Source: Chloroflexota bacterium
GTDB taxonomy: Bacteria > Chloroflexota > UBA11872 > UBA12225
Length of the DNA: 44,688 bases
Reading direction: 5' to 3'
NCBI GenBank assembly: GCA_947446285.1
Contig: CANFGH010000015.1
Coordinates: 1-44,688 of the forward strand
The translations under genes were made by a program, and so were the position numbers. Positions 34,101 through 40,649 of this stretch are shown piece by piece (within the stretch, counting starts at the first letter, position 1; each line of letters opens with the position of its first letter). The notes under the pieces are model-generated. The model had not been told where the DNA came from, did no database searches, and saw only the letters and a program-made list of their open reading frames with translations.

Positions 34101-35522
34101 GTCTCTCGGGTTGCCCTGGCGGTCGTAGCGGATAGCCAGATGGGTCCCGTGGTTGTGCTGCCTCATCGCGAGGAAGGGGCTTCCGTCCGGGGACTCGGAT
34201 ACCGCTTGGGCCGATAGGTCTATCGACCGGTCAAGGTCCGCCGGATCGCCGCGATGTTCGTACCGGGTGCTGATGACGAGACTGAGATTGTTCAGACGCG
34301 ATGGTCGGTCGGCGTTCCCCAAGGGAGAAAGGGCCAGAGCCTCTTCGGCAAGCAAGATCGATCGGTCCAGGTCGGCCGGATCTCCCCGGTTCGCATAGCG
34401 GGTGCTCAAGCTGATCCCGAGGTTGTTCAGGAGCCAGAGCGGTTGCGTGGCACCCGGCGGGGCCAGGGTCATCGCCTCCTCTTCGAACTCGATCGACACA
34501 TCGAGGTCCGCTGGGTCCGCCCCTTGGTTGTGGCGGGTCCGGAGACGGATCGCGAGGTTGCCAAGCAGACGGCGACGCTCGTGAGGCGACACCCCTCCAA
34601 TGGATAGACCTGTCCGCGCGAGAACGATCGACCGGTCAAGATCGGCAGCGTGTCCAGAAAGATTGAACCGTGTCGCCAGTCGCAGTCCAAGGTTTCCCAA
34701 GCGCACCGGGTAGTGCGGGTCCGCTGGGTCAGTGCCCGAAACGGATGCTTCAGCATGCGTGATCGCCAGATCGAGGTCGGCGTGGTCGCCCCGGTTGTCG
34801 TGCCTGAGACGGAGCAGGAGTGCCAAACGGTTGTCTGCCGTCGCCGTCGCTTGGCGATCGCCGGACGCCAGATTGTGCGCGAGGGTAGCGACTTCGATTG
34901 CACGGTCGAGATCCACGTGGTCACTTCGCTCTTCAAAGCGCTCGCCCAGCAGGTCAGCCAGTGCCTCGGTAGCCCGGAAGGATGCGAACCAATCGTGAGA
35001 CCCGCGTGCCGGTTTGCTTTCACCGCGTTCTGGTGGAGTGAGGAACTCCTGTGCGGCGGTGCCCATTGCGACGGCGCGGTCGAGTGCTGCCTTGTCACTC
35101 GAATCAATCGCGTGCCTTGCACGGAGATCGAGCGCGAGGTCCACCTGGCGGTCGGCGAATTCACTGGTTAGGGGAACCGTCGCATCGAGTGTGGCCTGCC
35201 GGTACACAATTTTGAGGGTAATGTCCCCAAGGTCACTGGATGCTGAGAATCGGGTCTGGCAGGCGATTGCTTCGGCCTGGAGCGCGGTCAAGAGTGCCTC
35301 ACGGCATAGCTCAACTCGGGTCAGATCTGTCGTACCTGTGTCCCCCGCACGAAGGAGTTCTCCGATTGCCGAAGCCAGATCGGTCACGAGGCGTTGGAGT
35401 GCTTCCGGAAATATGTCTCCGTCCGGCAACCGCAGTGAGGACGGATTGGGCCACGCTCGAGCCCACCGGATGAACTCCACCGTGCCCGCGGTTTCGCCTG
35501 TGTTTCCCATGGTCACGCACAT
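31143..35522 (-). CDS. TPR-CHAT protease (caspase-like)
   Basis: 1459 residues. Residues about 160-640 contain some ten helical repeats of 45 residues with core RG(D/N)xADLDRSIxLAxEAL; the DLDRSI element recurs at 205, 250, 294, 339, 384, 429, 474, 519, 567 and 612. These are TPR-like units longer than the standard 34. A helical middle follows, then a CHAT domain from about 1115: PHLVLVPTGAMHRLPLHALPW, the catalytic His in FVATHGRAG (H1243), the catalytic Cys in LQLLACSTH (C1315), and a typical end HWAPYVIHG. CHAT proteins are caspase/separase-clan cysteine proteases that cleave a dedicated partner when the repeats sense a signal. No signal peptide, so cytoplasmic. Alternative start ATG 35510; neither start has a strong ribosome site. 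It lies 48 bp after the YbjN-like gene and upstream of the sigma-like and XRE-type genes. Confidence 0.9.
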   Translation of the reverse strand: MCVTMGNTGETAGTVEFIRWARAWPNPSSLRLPDGDIFPEALQRLVTDLASAIGELLRAGDTGTTDLTRVELCREALLTALQAEAIACQTRFSASSDLGDITLKIVYRQATLDATVPLTSEFADRQVDLALDLRARHAIDSSDKAALDRAVAMGTAAQEFLTPPERGESKPARGSHDWFASFRATEALADLLGERFEERSDHVDLDRAIEVATLAHNLASGDRQATATADNRLALLLRLRHDNRGDHADLDLAITHAEASVSGTDPADPHYPVRLGNLGLRLATRFNLSGHAADLDRSIVLARTGLSIGGVSPHERRRLLGNLAIRLRTRHNQGADPADLDVSIEFEEEAMTLAPPGATQPLWLLNNLGISLSTRYANRGDPADLDRSILLAEEALALSPLGNADRPSRLNNLSLVISTRYEHRGDPADLDRSIDLSAQAVSESPDGSPFLAMRQHNHGTHLAIRYDRQGNPRDLDQAIDLARASVSGTLPDSPERPARVANLAQRLGARFSGRGRPEDLDETIAYAQEAFAATPEAGLERSARVGNLAIALSQRWRRDGALADRSDLDRAISLTETSLALMETGNPERATRLAALSGFLRWRHDQGSVPADLQAALRVAEEAVAGTADGHPNRASRLAGLASLLEVRGTPADQIRSIALHRDAWALVTGTAGFAGFAVVGIGNALASALRSRDYNLDAPSLTLGSEQAVSPTAQGDADRLGNERLTVLSVTLDALDAYLARLPLDAEADALFAVGTFGHLYGWLIEETANLAQATINAGLPANDLLRATFTAIERSKGRRLASRLQTGNLQPTAETQPLVDALERLKPELDRLETILFSGGAASPLLGTQISPRDGEPDVPTTTPVAFLGWLQERKRASPEGTRFTGPRGTGTAGHGNLAEADVARLVARHRSLRAEFAELLHQIERSDPNYATARGYAAPRPISEVAVALPANGSLVMFAPLETRTVVMVLSTRNRISAELETGGNAGVPRVYASGTSGIPASNSMPFAAIRDDEPNLSIASVDISDAQWASITDQALTSAVDIGGTDATGLAQLNRDLERALRGIADRVIPVLAPLLEAATERQEMLASDRAATSPHLVLVPTGAMHRLPLHALPWAPRGIARWDRDTRLTDRYAVTYANMADVLPLVAYRPVAPDGIASLAPGLGLRAGDEAPHATVALAAALARAAGERLNPGETTATMADGGPSGKVTLRLRERASRDAILGQACLAGKRFGFVATHGRAGGLIDSGLLVHSGRSMPDRPMTPLQDVLTADVQHETYRGDDAEGTWVTSAELLARLDLSGVDHLQLLACSTHADDPAPGDHLSGLLTALLIRGTRSVGGTLWPVDEVAAVLVGWHMGNAVIGGETNKADALRHATRWLRTATPAAVAQVLVHLATALADVLPFTDPAHEAIQALASRFVSLDVGDTTRPFAELAHWAPYVIHGAPFVGSAGRI

Positions 35523-35570
35523 GATTGCATGACCAGGACCAGTGGCTACCCGGTCATCGAGTTGTGCACG

Positions 35571-36167
35571 TCACGCGTCATCGAGGATGGCAGGGAAGGA
35601 CGCATTCGGTGCCCGACGGCGCAATGCGGTTTCCGCCGAGAACCCTTCCACGACGACCCCCTCGATCACCGGCAGGAACCCATTGACGACCGACTGGGCA
35701 ATTTCAATCAGGCAATCGACGATTGCCAGATCTCCCGACGGTGCCACCGGGACGGTCCAGTCAAATCGGATCACGTTCCCGAGAGACGAGAGTGAAAGGG
35801 CACCAGTCCGCAGCCTCGTGGCGTTGATCATGTTCAACAGCACCTTGACCTCGCGCTGGCGGGCGGTTGGCCACGGCGTCGGACCGGAGAACCCTATTGG
35901 TGGATCAGCTGGCCCGCGAGGCGCTTCCCCGTCACGACGCACCTGACTCAAACTCGCGGGTCGATCGTCCCCTGCGGCACGAGGTGTCGTTGCAGATATG
36001 GTCAGAAGCGGTTGCCCGGCAATCGCGCTCGAATCGCTGATCCGGATCGAAATGCACAACGGCACGTTGGTCGCGAGGTCATTGAACGCCACCCCACCCC
36101 CGACTTCGTAAATATCGGTGCCCCTCGCGCGCAGTCTGGTGACGATCGATTCCCGCAACTGCTGCAT
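35571..36167 (-). CDS. YbjN / type III secretion chaperone-fold-like protein
   Basis: 198 residues from ATG 36167 (MQQLRESIVTRL), with AGGAG 8 bases upstream. An N-terminal helix and strand (RLRARGTDIYEVGGGVAFNDL...PLCISIRIS) are followed by a Pro/Arg-rich loop, then LLNMINATRLRTGALSLSSLGNVIRFDWTVPVAP and an amphipathic helix LAIVDCLIEIAQSVVNGFLPVIEGVV. The last two segments match the layout of YbjN-like proteins, which share the type III secretion chaperone fold and bind other proteins; this is a pattern match by eye. A Pro/Ala-rich insert of about 40 residues lies at 80-120. The gene precedes the TPR-CHAT protease by 48 bp and is likely co-transcribed, so it may be a substrate, sensor or chaperone of the protease. 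Confidence 0.65.
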   Translation of the reverse strand: MQQLRESIVTRLRARGTDIYEVGGGVAFNDLATNVPLCISIRISDSSAIAGQPLLTISATTPRAAGDDRPASLSQVRRDGEAPRGPADPPIGFSGPTPWPTARQREVKVLLNMINATRLRTGALSLSSLGNVIRFDWTVPVAPSGDLAIVDCLIEIAQSVVNGFLPVIEGVVVEGFSAETALRRRAPNASFPAILDDA

Positions 36168-36223
36168 GTATCCCACTCCTAGGCCCGTAGTGCGACGATG
36201 GTTTGGCAACGTGAGCCCGAAAC

Positions 36224-36248
36224 GCGGGTCGTGATGCGAGGAACCCGC
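36224..36248. promoter_or_regulatory. Short inverted repeat upstream of the YbjN-CHAT genes
   Basis: GCGGGT (36224-36229) and ACCCGC (36243-36248) are separated by 13 bases in the 136-bp gap between the ADP-ribosylglycohydrolase fusion and the YbjN-like gene. It could be an operator half-site pair or a chance match. Confidence 0.2.
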
Positions 36249-36303
36249 ACTGCGTAGGACGCCGCATGCGTGCCCGGTGTGAGGGTTGGGCGTGGCGGCG
36301 TGG

Positions 36304-38304
36304 CTAGACCGACAGCAACCGTTCGGCGACTGCGAACGCGTCGGCAGGCCAGAACGCCGCTGGCCGTGGCTTCCTGATGCGTTGGGTGGGTCCAGGGGAT
36401 TCCGGCAACATCGCAGGTCTGCAACTCAGGACCATTCGACGCCATTGGGCCGGCACGGCGTCACGCCCGTGGGCCGCACCGAGCAGGGCACCGGCAATCG
36501 CCGCGGTGGTGTCGGTATCGCCTCCGGCCCGCACGGTTCCGATGACCCCTTCCCCCAAGGTAGGGGAGTAGAGCAGGCGATGGAAGGCATTGCGGATTGC
36601 AATAAGTACCCACCCCATGTTCGTCTGGAAGTCCTCGGGCGGTCCGACGTCAGCTGCGTCGATGGCATCGGCAACTGCCGTACAGTGCTCGACGTATCGG
36701 GCGTGGTTCCTGGCGACATCCCACAAGTCACGCGGGCTGGTGTGTACCCGGACTGCGTGGGCAATGGCCACCGCGAACGTTGCCGACGCCGCGATGCACA
36801 CGCGGTTCGGGTGGGTCAGCGATGCATCGGCCCGGGCTGCTTCGGCAACGTCCCCGACCGCCCGGTATGCGCCCCAGATCCCCAGGGGGGCAACGCGCAT
36901 CAATGCACCGTTCGCTTGCGTCGTCTTCAATGCCGTACGGGCAAGCGTATCCACCACCACACCGGCTTCCATGTCGCGTCGCGTGACCGGACCCAATGCC
37001 ACCAAGGTCGTGTTTCCGATGTCGAACGGTGTTGCCCGATGCGGATAGGCGTCCTGCCGAAGGCCGTCTTCAAAAAGCCATCCATGGCACCACCGCGCGT
37101 ACGCGGCCCCAACGGCCTCCGGATCCCAGGCGCCACGGTCGATGAGTGTCCGTGCGAGCATGAGGGCCATCTCGGAGTCGTCTGTCGGTTGACCGGCAAT
37201 CGTGTCGAAGTGCCCCCCATCAATCAAGTGGAACGGTCCACCATCGGGATACCTCTGGGAAATCTCGTGGGCAGATTTGAACTCGACCAATGAGCCTAGG
37301 GCGTCGCCGGCGAATTGACCAAGGAGGCACCCTTGGGCACGAGAGAGGGCGCCCCGATCGGCAACGCGGTGCGCCGCGGATGTCTTCAAGGGCAGGAACT
37401 GCGTGAGCGGGGCATCGTCCGCAGTCCGAGGCGCTGAAATCGCCTGCCAAGCGCGCTTGGCCAGCGTGTGTACAACCTCTGCGGACCCCGCAAAGGCACC
37501 GTGCACTGGCCGGGAACTGGTGCCGTCGGCAGAGTACGAGATTTCGGTCCCGTCCTGATCGACAAGCGTTCCGCCGGCACCGCTCAGGAGTGCGTGTCCG
37601 GCGCAGTACTCCCAGGATGCGTGGGCACTGCCGGCCTCAACTGGCTCTCCAGATCGCGGATTGGTCGGATAGGAAACCGAAGCATCAGCGTCACCAACTG
37701 CGGCGAGGGCAAGTCGATACGCCAGATTGTCTACTGCGAGAAAGCGACCGGGTGCGACGCACTTGAGCGTTGCGTGCGCGTTGACTTCACTGGAAGTTGG
37801 CACAGCCACGACTGTCGATGCATCGATCGTGTCGGGCCACGCAGCTCGTGGTGCCGGTGCACCATTCCGGGTCACCTCGCCGCAACCTTCCGCCCACGCG
37901 AAACAATCGGCTTCACCGTGTGGTGTGAAGACTGCGTGGACGACACCCAGCACCGGCGCCCCATTGCGTAACAGGGCGATGGAGATGGAATGTTCGGTCA
38001 CCCGGTCGGACCCGCCCACCCCGCCGTGAACGGGTTCGATGATCCAAACGTGTTGCTCATGCGCTTCAAGTGGAGAGACCAATTCGGCCCCGGACGCCTC
38101 GGTCGACCCGAGAATGGCCCACGCCGGAAAGGCACCGGAAAGGCATTTCCGGATCGCAGCATCAGACCCGGTGTCAAGTGCCGGGATCCCACCGTCGCCG
38201 GTTGTGCCTCGAGCGGCGAACCCAGGTGACAGCGTTTTGGAGATGATCTGCGCTGCCGCCTTCGATGCAGCGTGCATGGCAACGTCTAGCGCTCGCCGGT
38301 ACAT
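36304..38304 (-). CDS. Fusion of a degenerate inositol-monophosphatase-like domain and an ADP-ribosylglycohydrolase
   Basis: 666 residues. Residues 1-290 follow the inositol monophosphatase fold: AWAILGSTEASG (E69), WIIEPVHGGVGG where the family has DPLDGT (here E90 and H93), and HASWEYCAGHALLSGAGG where the family has WD (here E232). The metal-binding Asp residues are thus changed, so phosphatase activity is doubtful. Residues 320-660 form an ADP-ribosylglycohydrolase (DraG/ARH-like): GCLLGQFAGDALGSLVEF (325-342), QPTDDSEMALMLARTL (372 on) and GGDTDTTAAIAGALLGAAHG (594-613), with both acidic pairs expected to bind two metal ions intact. Role: removal of ADP-ribose from protein, nucleic acid or a small molecule. 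Cytoplasmic. First of five same-strand genes leading into the CHAT protease, but 136 bp separate it from the next, so operon membership is not proven. Confidence 0.85.
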   Translation of the reverse strand: MYRRALDVAMHAASKAAAQIISKTLSPGFAARGTTGDGGIPALDTGSDAAIRKCLSGAFPAWAILGSTEASGAELVSPLEAHEQHVWIIEPVHGGVGGSDRVTEHSISIALLRNGAPVLGVVHAVFTPHGEADCFAWAEGCGEVTRNGAPAPRAAWPDTIDASTVVAVPTSSEVNAHATLKCVAPGRFLAVDNLAYRLALAAVGDADASVSYPTNPRSGEPVEAGSAHASWEYCAGHALLSGAGGTLVDQDGTEISYSADGTSSRPVHGAFAGSAEVVHTLAKRAWQAISAPRTADDAPLTQFLPLKTSAAHRVADRGALSRAQGCLLGQFAGDALGSLVEFKSAHEISQRYPDGGPFHLIDGGHFDTIAGQPTDDSEMALMLARTLIDRGAWDPEAVGAAYARWCHGWLFEDGLRQDAYPHRATPFDIGNTTLVALGPVTRRDMEAGVVVDTLARTALKTTQANGALMRVAPLGIWGAYRAVGDVAEAARADASLTHPNRVCIAASATFAVAIAHAVRVHTSPRDLWDVARNHARYVEHCTAVADAIDAADVGPPEDFQTNMGWVLIAIRNAFHRLLYSPTLGEGVIGTVRAGGDTDTTAAIAGALLGAAHGRDAVPAQWRRMVLSCRPAMLPESPGPTQRIRKPRPAAFWPADAFAVAERLLSV

Positions 38305-38585
38305 CGTTTGTCTGACTCCGTGCGGGGGTGTGCCTGCATCGTTGGGCGCGAACCATTTCCAAAAGCATCATATCTATTGAAGGTACGGAGAATGGCGCGT
38401 TGTGACACCGGATTTTCTACGGATTTTCAACGACGAAATAGACGACGTTCCCCGCAGTCCGGGCGGATACGTGTCAGTCCGGTAGCAACCCACGCCGATG
38501 CCGTCCGCAATTCTTTAACAAGACGTTTACACGGAATGAACCCGATTTCGGCGTCTGTGGCGCACGATTAAGGGAAGCGTTCGAG

Positions 38586-39758
38586 ATGGGCTGGGGTCCA
38601 TCGGTGCAATGGGTGGACACGTTGAGAACACTACTTGCAGGCCGGCGGGGACTGGTGGGTTTCGCTGCGGGGTTGGCGATGACCGGTCTCGCGATGCCGG
38701 CAGTCATTGTCGCCGGAGGCATCACCGATAGTGAACCCACCGGCGCTTCGCGCGCAGATGCGGTGTCCGGTTCAGCGGATCCGGCTCCTGCGGGACAGGC
38801 TGTTTCGTCTGTTTCCGACTGGAGCGTGCCTGTACGCCGCACATCGTCGTCGTCCGGCGGGTTCATGACCCCAACCGGGATTGCGGTCGACCTTCGTGGC
38901 GTGACCCTCATGACACTCGCCGATGACGACCGGATCTGGGTTCTCCGGAATGACGGGTCCCCTGCGTCTCCTTGGGATACATCTACGGCGGGTACGTCGT
39001 TCCGTCGCCCCAGCAGTGTGTCGTTTTCACCCACGGGGACGGTCCTGGTAGCGGACACCGGGAACCACCGCATTGTCCACCTCTCAGGGGTCGAAGCTCC
39101 CAGGGTCATCGCAGTCTTGGGTGGGCGCACGTCTGGAACTGGCGCAGGGATGTTCGCGCGTCCAAGCGAGGCAGCCGCCGACGAGGCCGGACAGGTGATC
39201 GTTGCTGACACTGGCAACCATCGTATCCAGATGGTTGACCGGGATGGCCGTTCGATTGCGGTCTGGGGACGGACCATCCGGGGTGAACCGAAACGTGGAA
39301 CTAGTGTGGGTGAGTTTGCATCACCCCGTGGGGTTGCGGTGGGTAGAGACGGCAGGATTGTCGTTGCCGACACAGGAAACAACCGGGTCCAGTCGCATGC
39401 CCCGCTCGCTCGTCCGTTGAACAGGTCGACGGGGTGGGATGTCTGGCCCGTGCCAGTCCTCGATGATCCGCTGCGGATTGGGAACTACCGGATGCCTGCG
39501 GGTATCGCGGTAGATCCCATGGGACGGACGCTGATCGCTGACAGTGGGAACCACCGTATCGTCATCCGGAATGCGAATGCGAATGCGAATGCGAATGCGA
39601 GGACGTGGGAGTCGTGGGGAGGCCGGGCCGGTACGGCACCTGGTGAGTTTGTCATGCCGATGGCCATCTCGGTCGGACCCGGTGGTCGAGTGGAGGTCGC
39701 GGACACCGGAAATGACCGGATCCAGATTGCCACGCTGCGACCGTCAACGTCCGCGTAA
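38586..39758 (+). CDS. Membrane-anchored NHL-repeat propeller protein (6 repeats)
   Basis: 390 residues; ATG 38586 has AGGGAAG 8 bases upstream. One N-terminal hydrophobic segment (LVGFAAGLAMTGLAMPAVIVAGG, about residues 23-45) suggests a signal anchor. A Ser/Ala/Pro spacer leads to six NHL repeats such as PSSVSFSPTGTVLVADTGNHRIVHL and PRGVAVGRDGRIVVADTGNNRVQ, enough for one six-bladed propeller. The fifth repeat carries a five-fold Asn-Ala run (residues about 329-338) encoded by a hexanucleotide microsatellite. Related in design to the 12-repeat protein at 8738-10606. A ligand- or protein-binding surface outside the membrane is the best guess; no enzymatic signature. Divergent from the ADP-ribosylglycohydrolase fusion, with a 281-bp gap holding their promoters. 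Confidence 0.83.
   Translation: MGWGPSVQWVDTLRTLLAGRRGLVGFAAGLAMTGLAMPAVIVAGGITDSEPTGASRADAVSGSADPAPAGQAVSSVSDWSVPVRRTSSSSGGFMTPTGIAVDLRGVTLMTLADDDRIWVLRNDGSPASPWDTSTAGTSFRRPSSVSFSPTGTVLVADTGNHRIVHLSGVEAPRVIAVLGGRTSGTGAGMFARPSEAAADEAGQVIVADTGNHRIQMVDRDGRSIAVWGRTIRGEPKRGTSVGEFASPRGVAVGRDGRIVVADTGNNRVQSHAPLARPLNRSTGWDVWPVPVLDDPLRIGNYRMPAGIAVDPMGRTLIADSGNHRIVIRNANANANANARTWESWGGRAGTAPGEFVMPMAISVGPGGRVEVADTGNDRIQIATLRPSTSA
39570..39599 (+). repeat. AATGCG hexanucleotide microsatellite, 5 units, inside NHL gene
   Basis: Five perfect AATGCG units encode five Asn-Ala pairs in the NHL-repeat protein. Because the unit is two codons long, slippage would change the length of a propeller loop without breaking the frame. 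Confidence 0.95.
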
Positions 39759-39897
39759 ACAGCATTGGTTCAGAGCTTGCATCTTGCAAGGATGAGACCG
39801 CCTGCGATTTGGCCCTTTCTCATCACTGTGACGAACCCGAGGTCGTGAAGTCATCCCGGGGGCCAATTGGTCCGTTCCCACATTTGGGAGGCGCAGG

Positions 39898-40578
39898 ATG
39901 CCTGAACGTGCCGGCCCGCTGGTCAAGGTGACGTACTACGTTGAAGTACTGTCATCATGGTGCAACCTTGCCGAACCGGCGTGGGATGAGGCGAAAAGCC
40001 TGTTTCCGGACGACGTTGCTTTCGATTGGGCGATAGCGCTCATGAACCCCGATGATGTCACGGTTTCCCGCGTCCAAGCCGATTGGTTCTATCGGCGCAG
40101 TGCGCACATTGCGCAGTCTGGCGACGTCATGAACTCGGGGTGGTTTGAGGCGTCACGGGCAGGCGCCTACCTTGCGCCGAATCTGGTTGCTGAAGCGGCG
40201 CGCACGCTCGGTGCGACCGGGGACAGCGTGCGCCGAGCCCTGACGTCGAGGGCACTACGTGAGGGACACCGGATTGGCGATTTGGATATCTCGGTTGCCA
40301 TTGCATCTTTTGCAAGTGGCATTGATCCGGAACGACTTCGTGAACGGGCAACCGATCCGGATACCGAGGCACGTGTCCGTGCCTCGACCGGGGCATTCCA
40401 CGCAACCGGCGCGACCCAGCGCCCAACGTTCGTGGTCACAAGCCAAATAGGTGACCTGGCCGTGTTGTCCGGCTTCTACCGGTCAGGGGCACTCACTGGC
40501 GCCATCAACGCAATGCTTGCCGACGCCCGTGCGTACCGGGCGTATGCTGCGGTCCACGGAGACCCTCCTCACGCATGA
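39898..40578 (+). CDS. DsbA/FrnE-like thioredoxin-fold oxidoreductase with Ser-x-x-Cys site
   Basis: 226 residues; ATG 39898 has GGGAGG 6 bases upstream. The N-terminal strand VKVTYYVEVLSSWCNLAEPAW fits the DsbA family (FrnE and 2-hydroxychromene-2-carboxylate isomerase subgroup). The active-site motif usually CPWC reads S19-S20-W21-C22, so the first Cys is replaced by Ser and classic disulfide exchange is unlikely; isomerase or glutathione-dependent roles are possible. The central helical insert (about 60-150) and the later ATQRPTFVVTSQIGDLAVLSG, with the cis-Pro segment RPTFVV, complete the fold. No signal peptide, so cytoplasmic. Converges with the reductase gene at 40650 and has no clear operon partner. 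Confidence 0.82.
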   Translation: MPERAGPLVKVTYYVEVLSSWCNLAEPAWDEAKSLFPDDVAFDWAIALMNPDDVTVSRVQADWFYRRSAHIAQSGDVMNSGWFEASRAGAYLAPNLVAEAARTLGATGDSVRRALTSRALREGHRIGDLDISVAIASFASGIDPERLRERATDPDTEARVRASTGAFHATGATQRPTFVVTSQIGDLAVLSGFYRSGALTGAINAMLADARAYRAYAAVHGDPPHA

Positions 40579-40649
40579 CCAATGTGCGACCACCCGCTTC
40601 CCACCCGCGAAGGACGGTCTGAGTTCGTTGGCCCCGGGGTCGTACGCGG

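Noticed and set aside
33500-35000. Regularly spaced similar DNA segments resembling a CRISPR or tandem array
   Set aside because: The 135-bp periodicity is the coding signature of the CHAT protein's 45-residue repeats; units diverge and there are no spacers.
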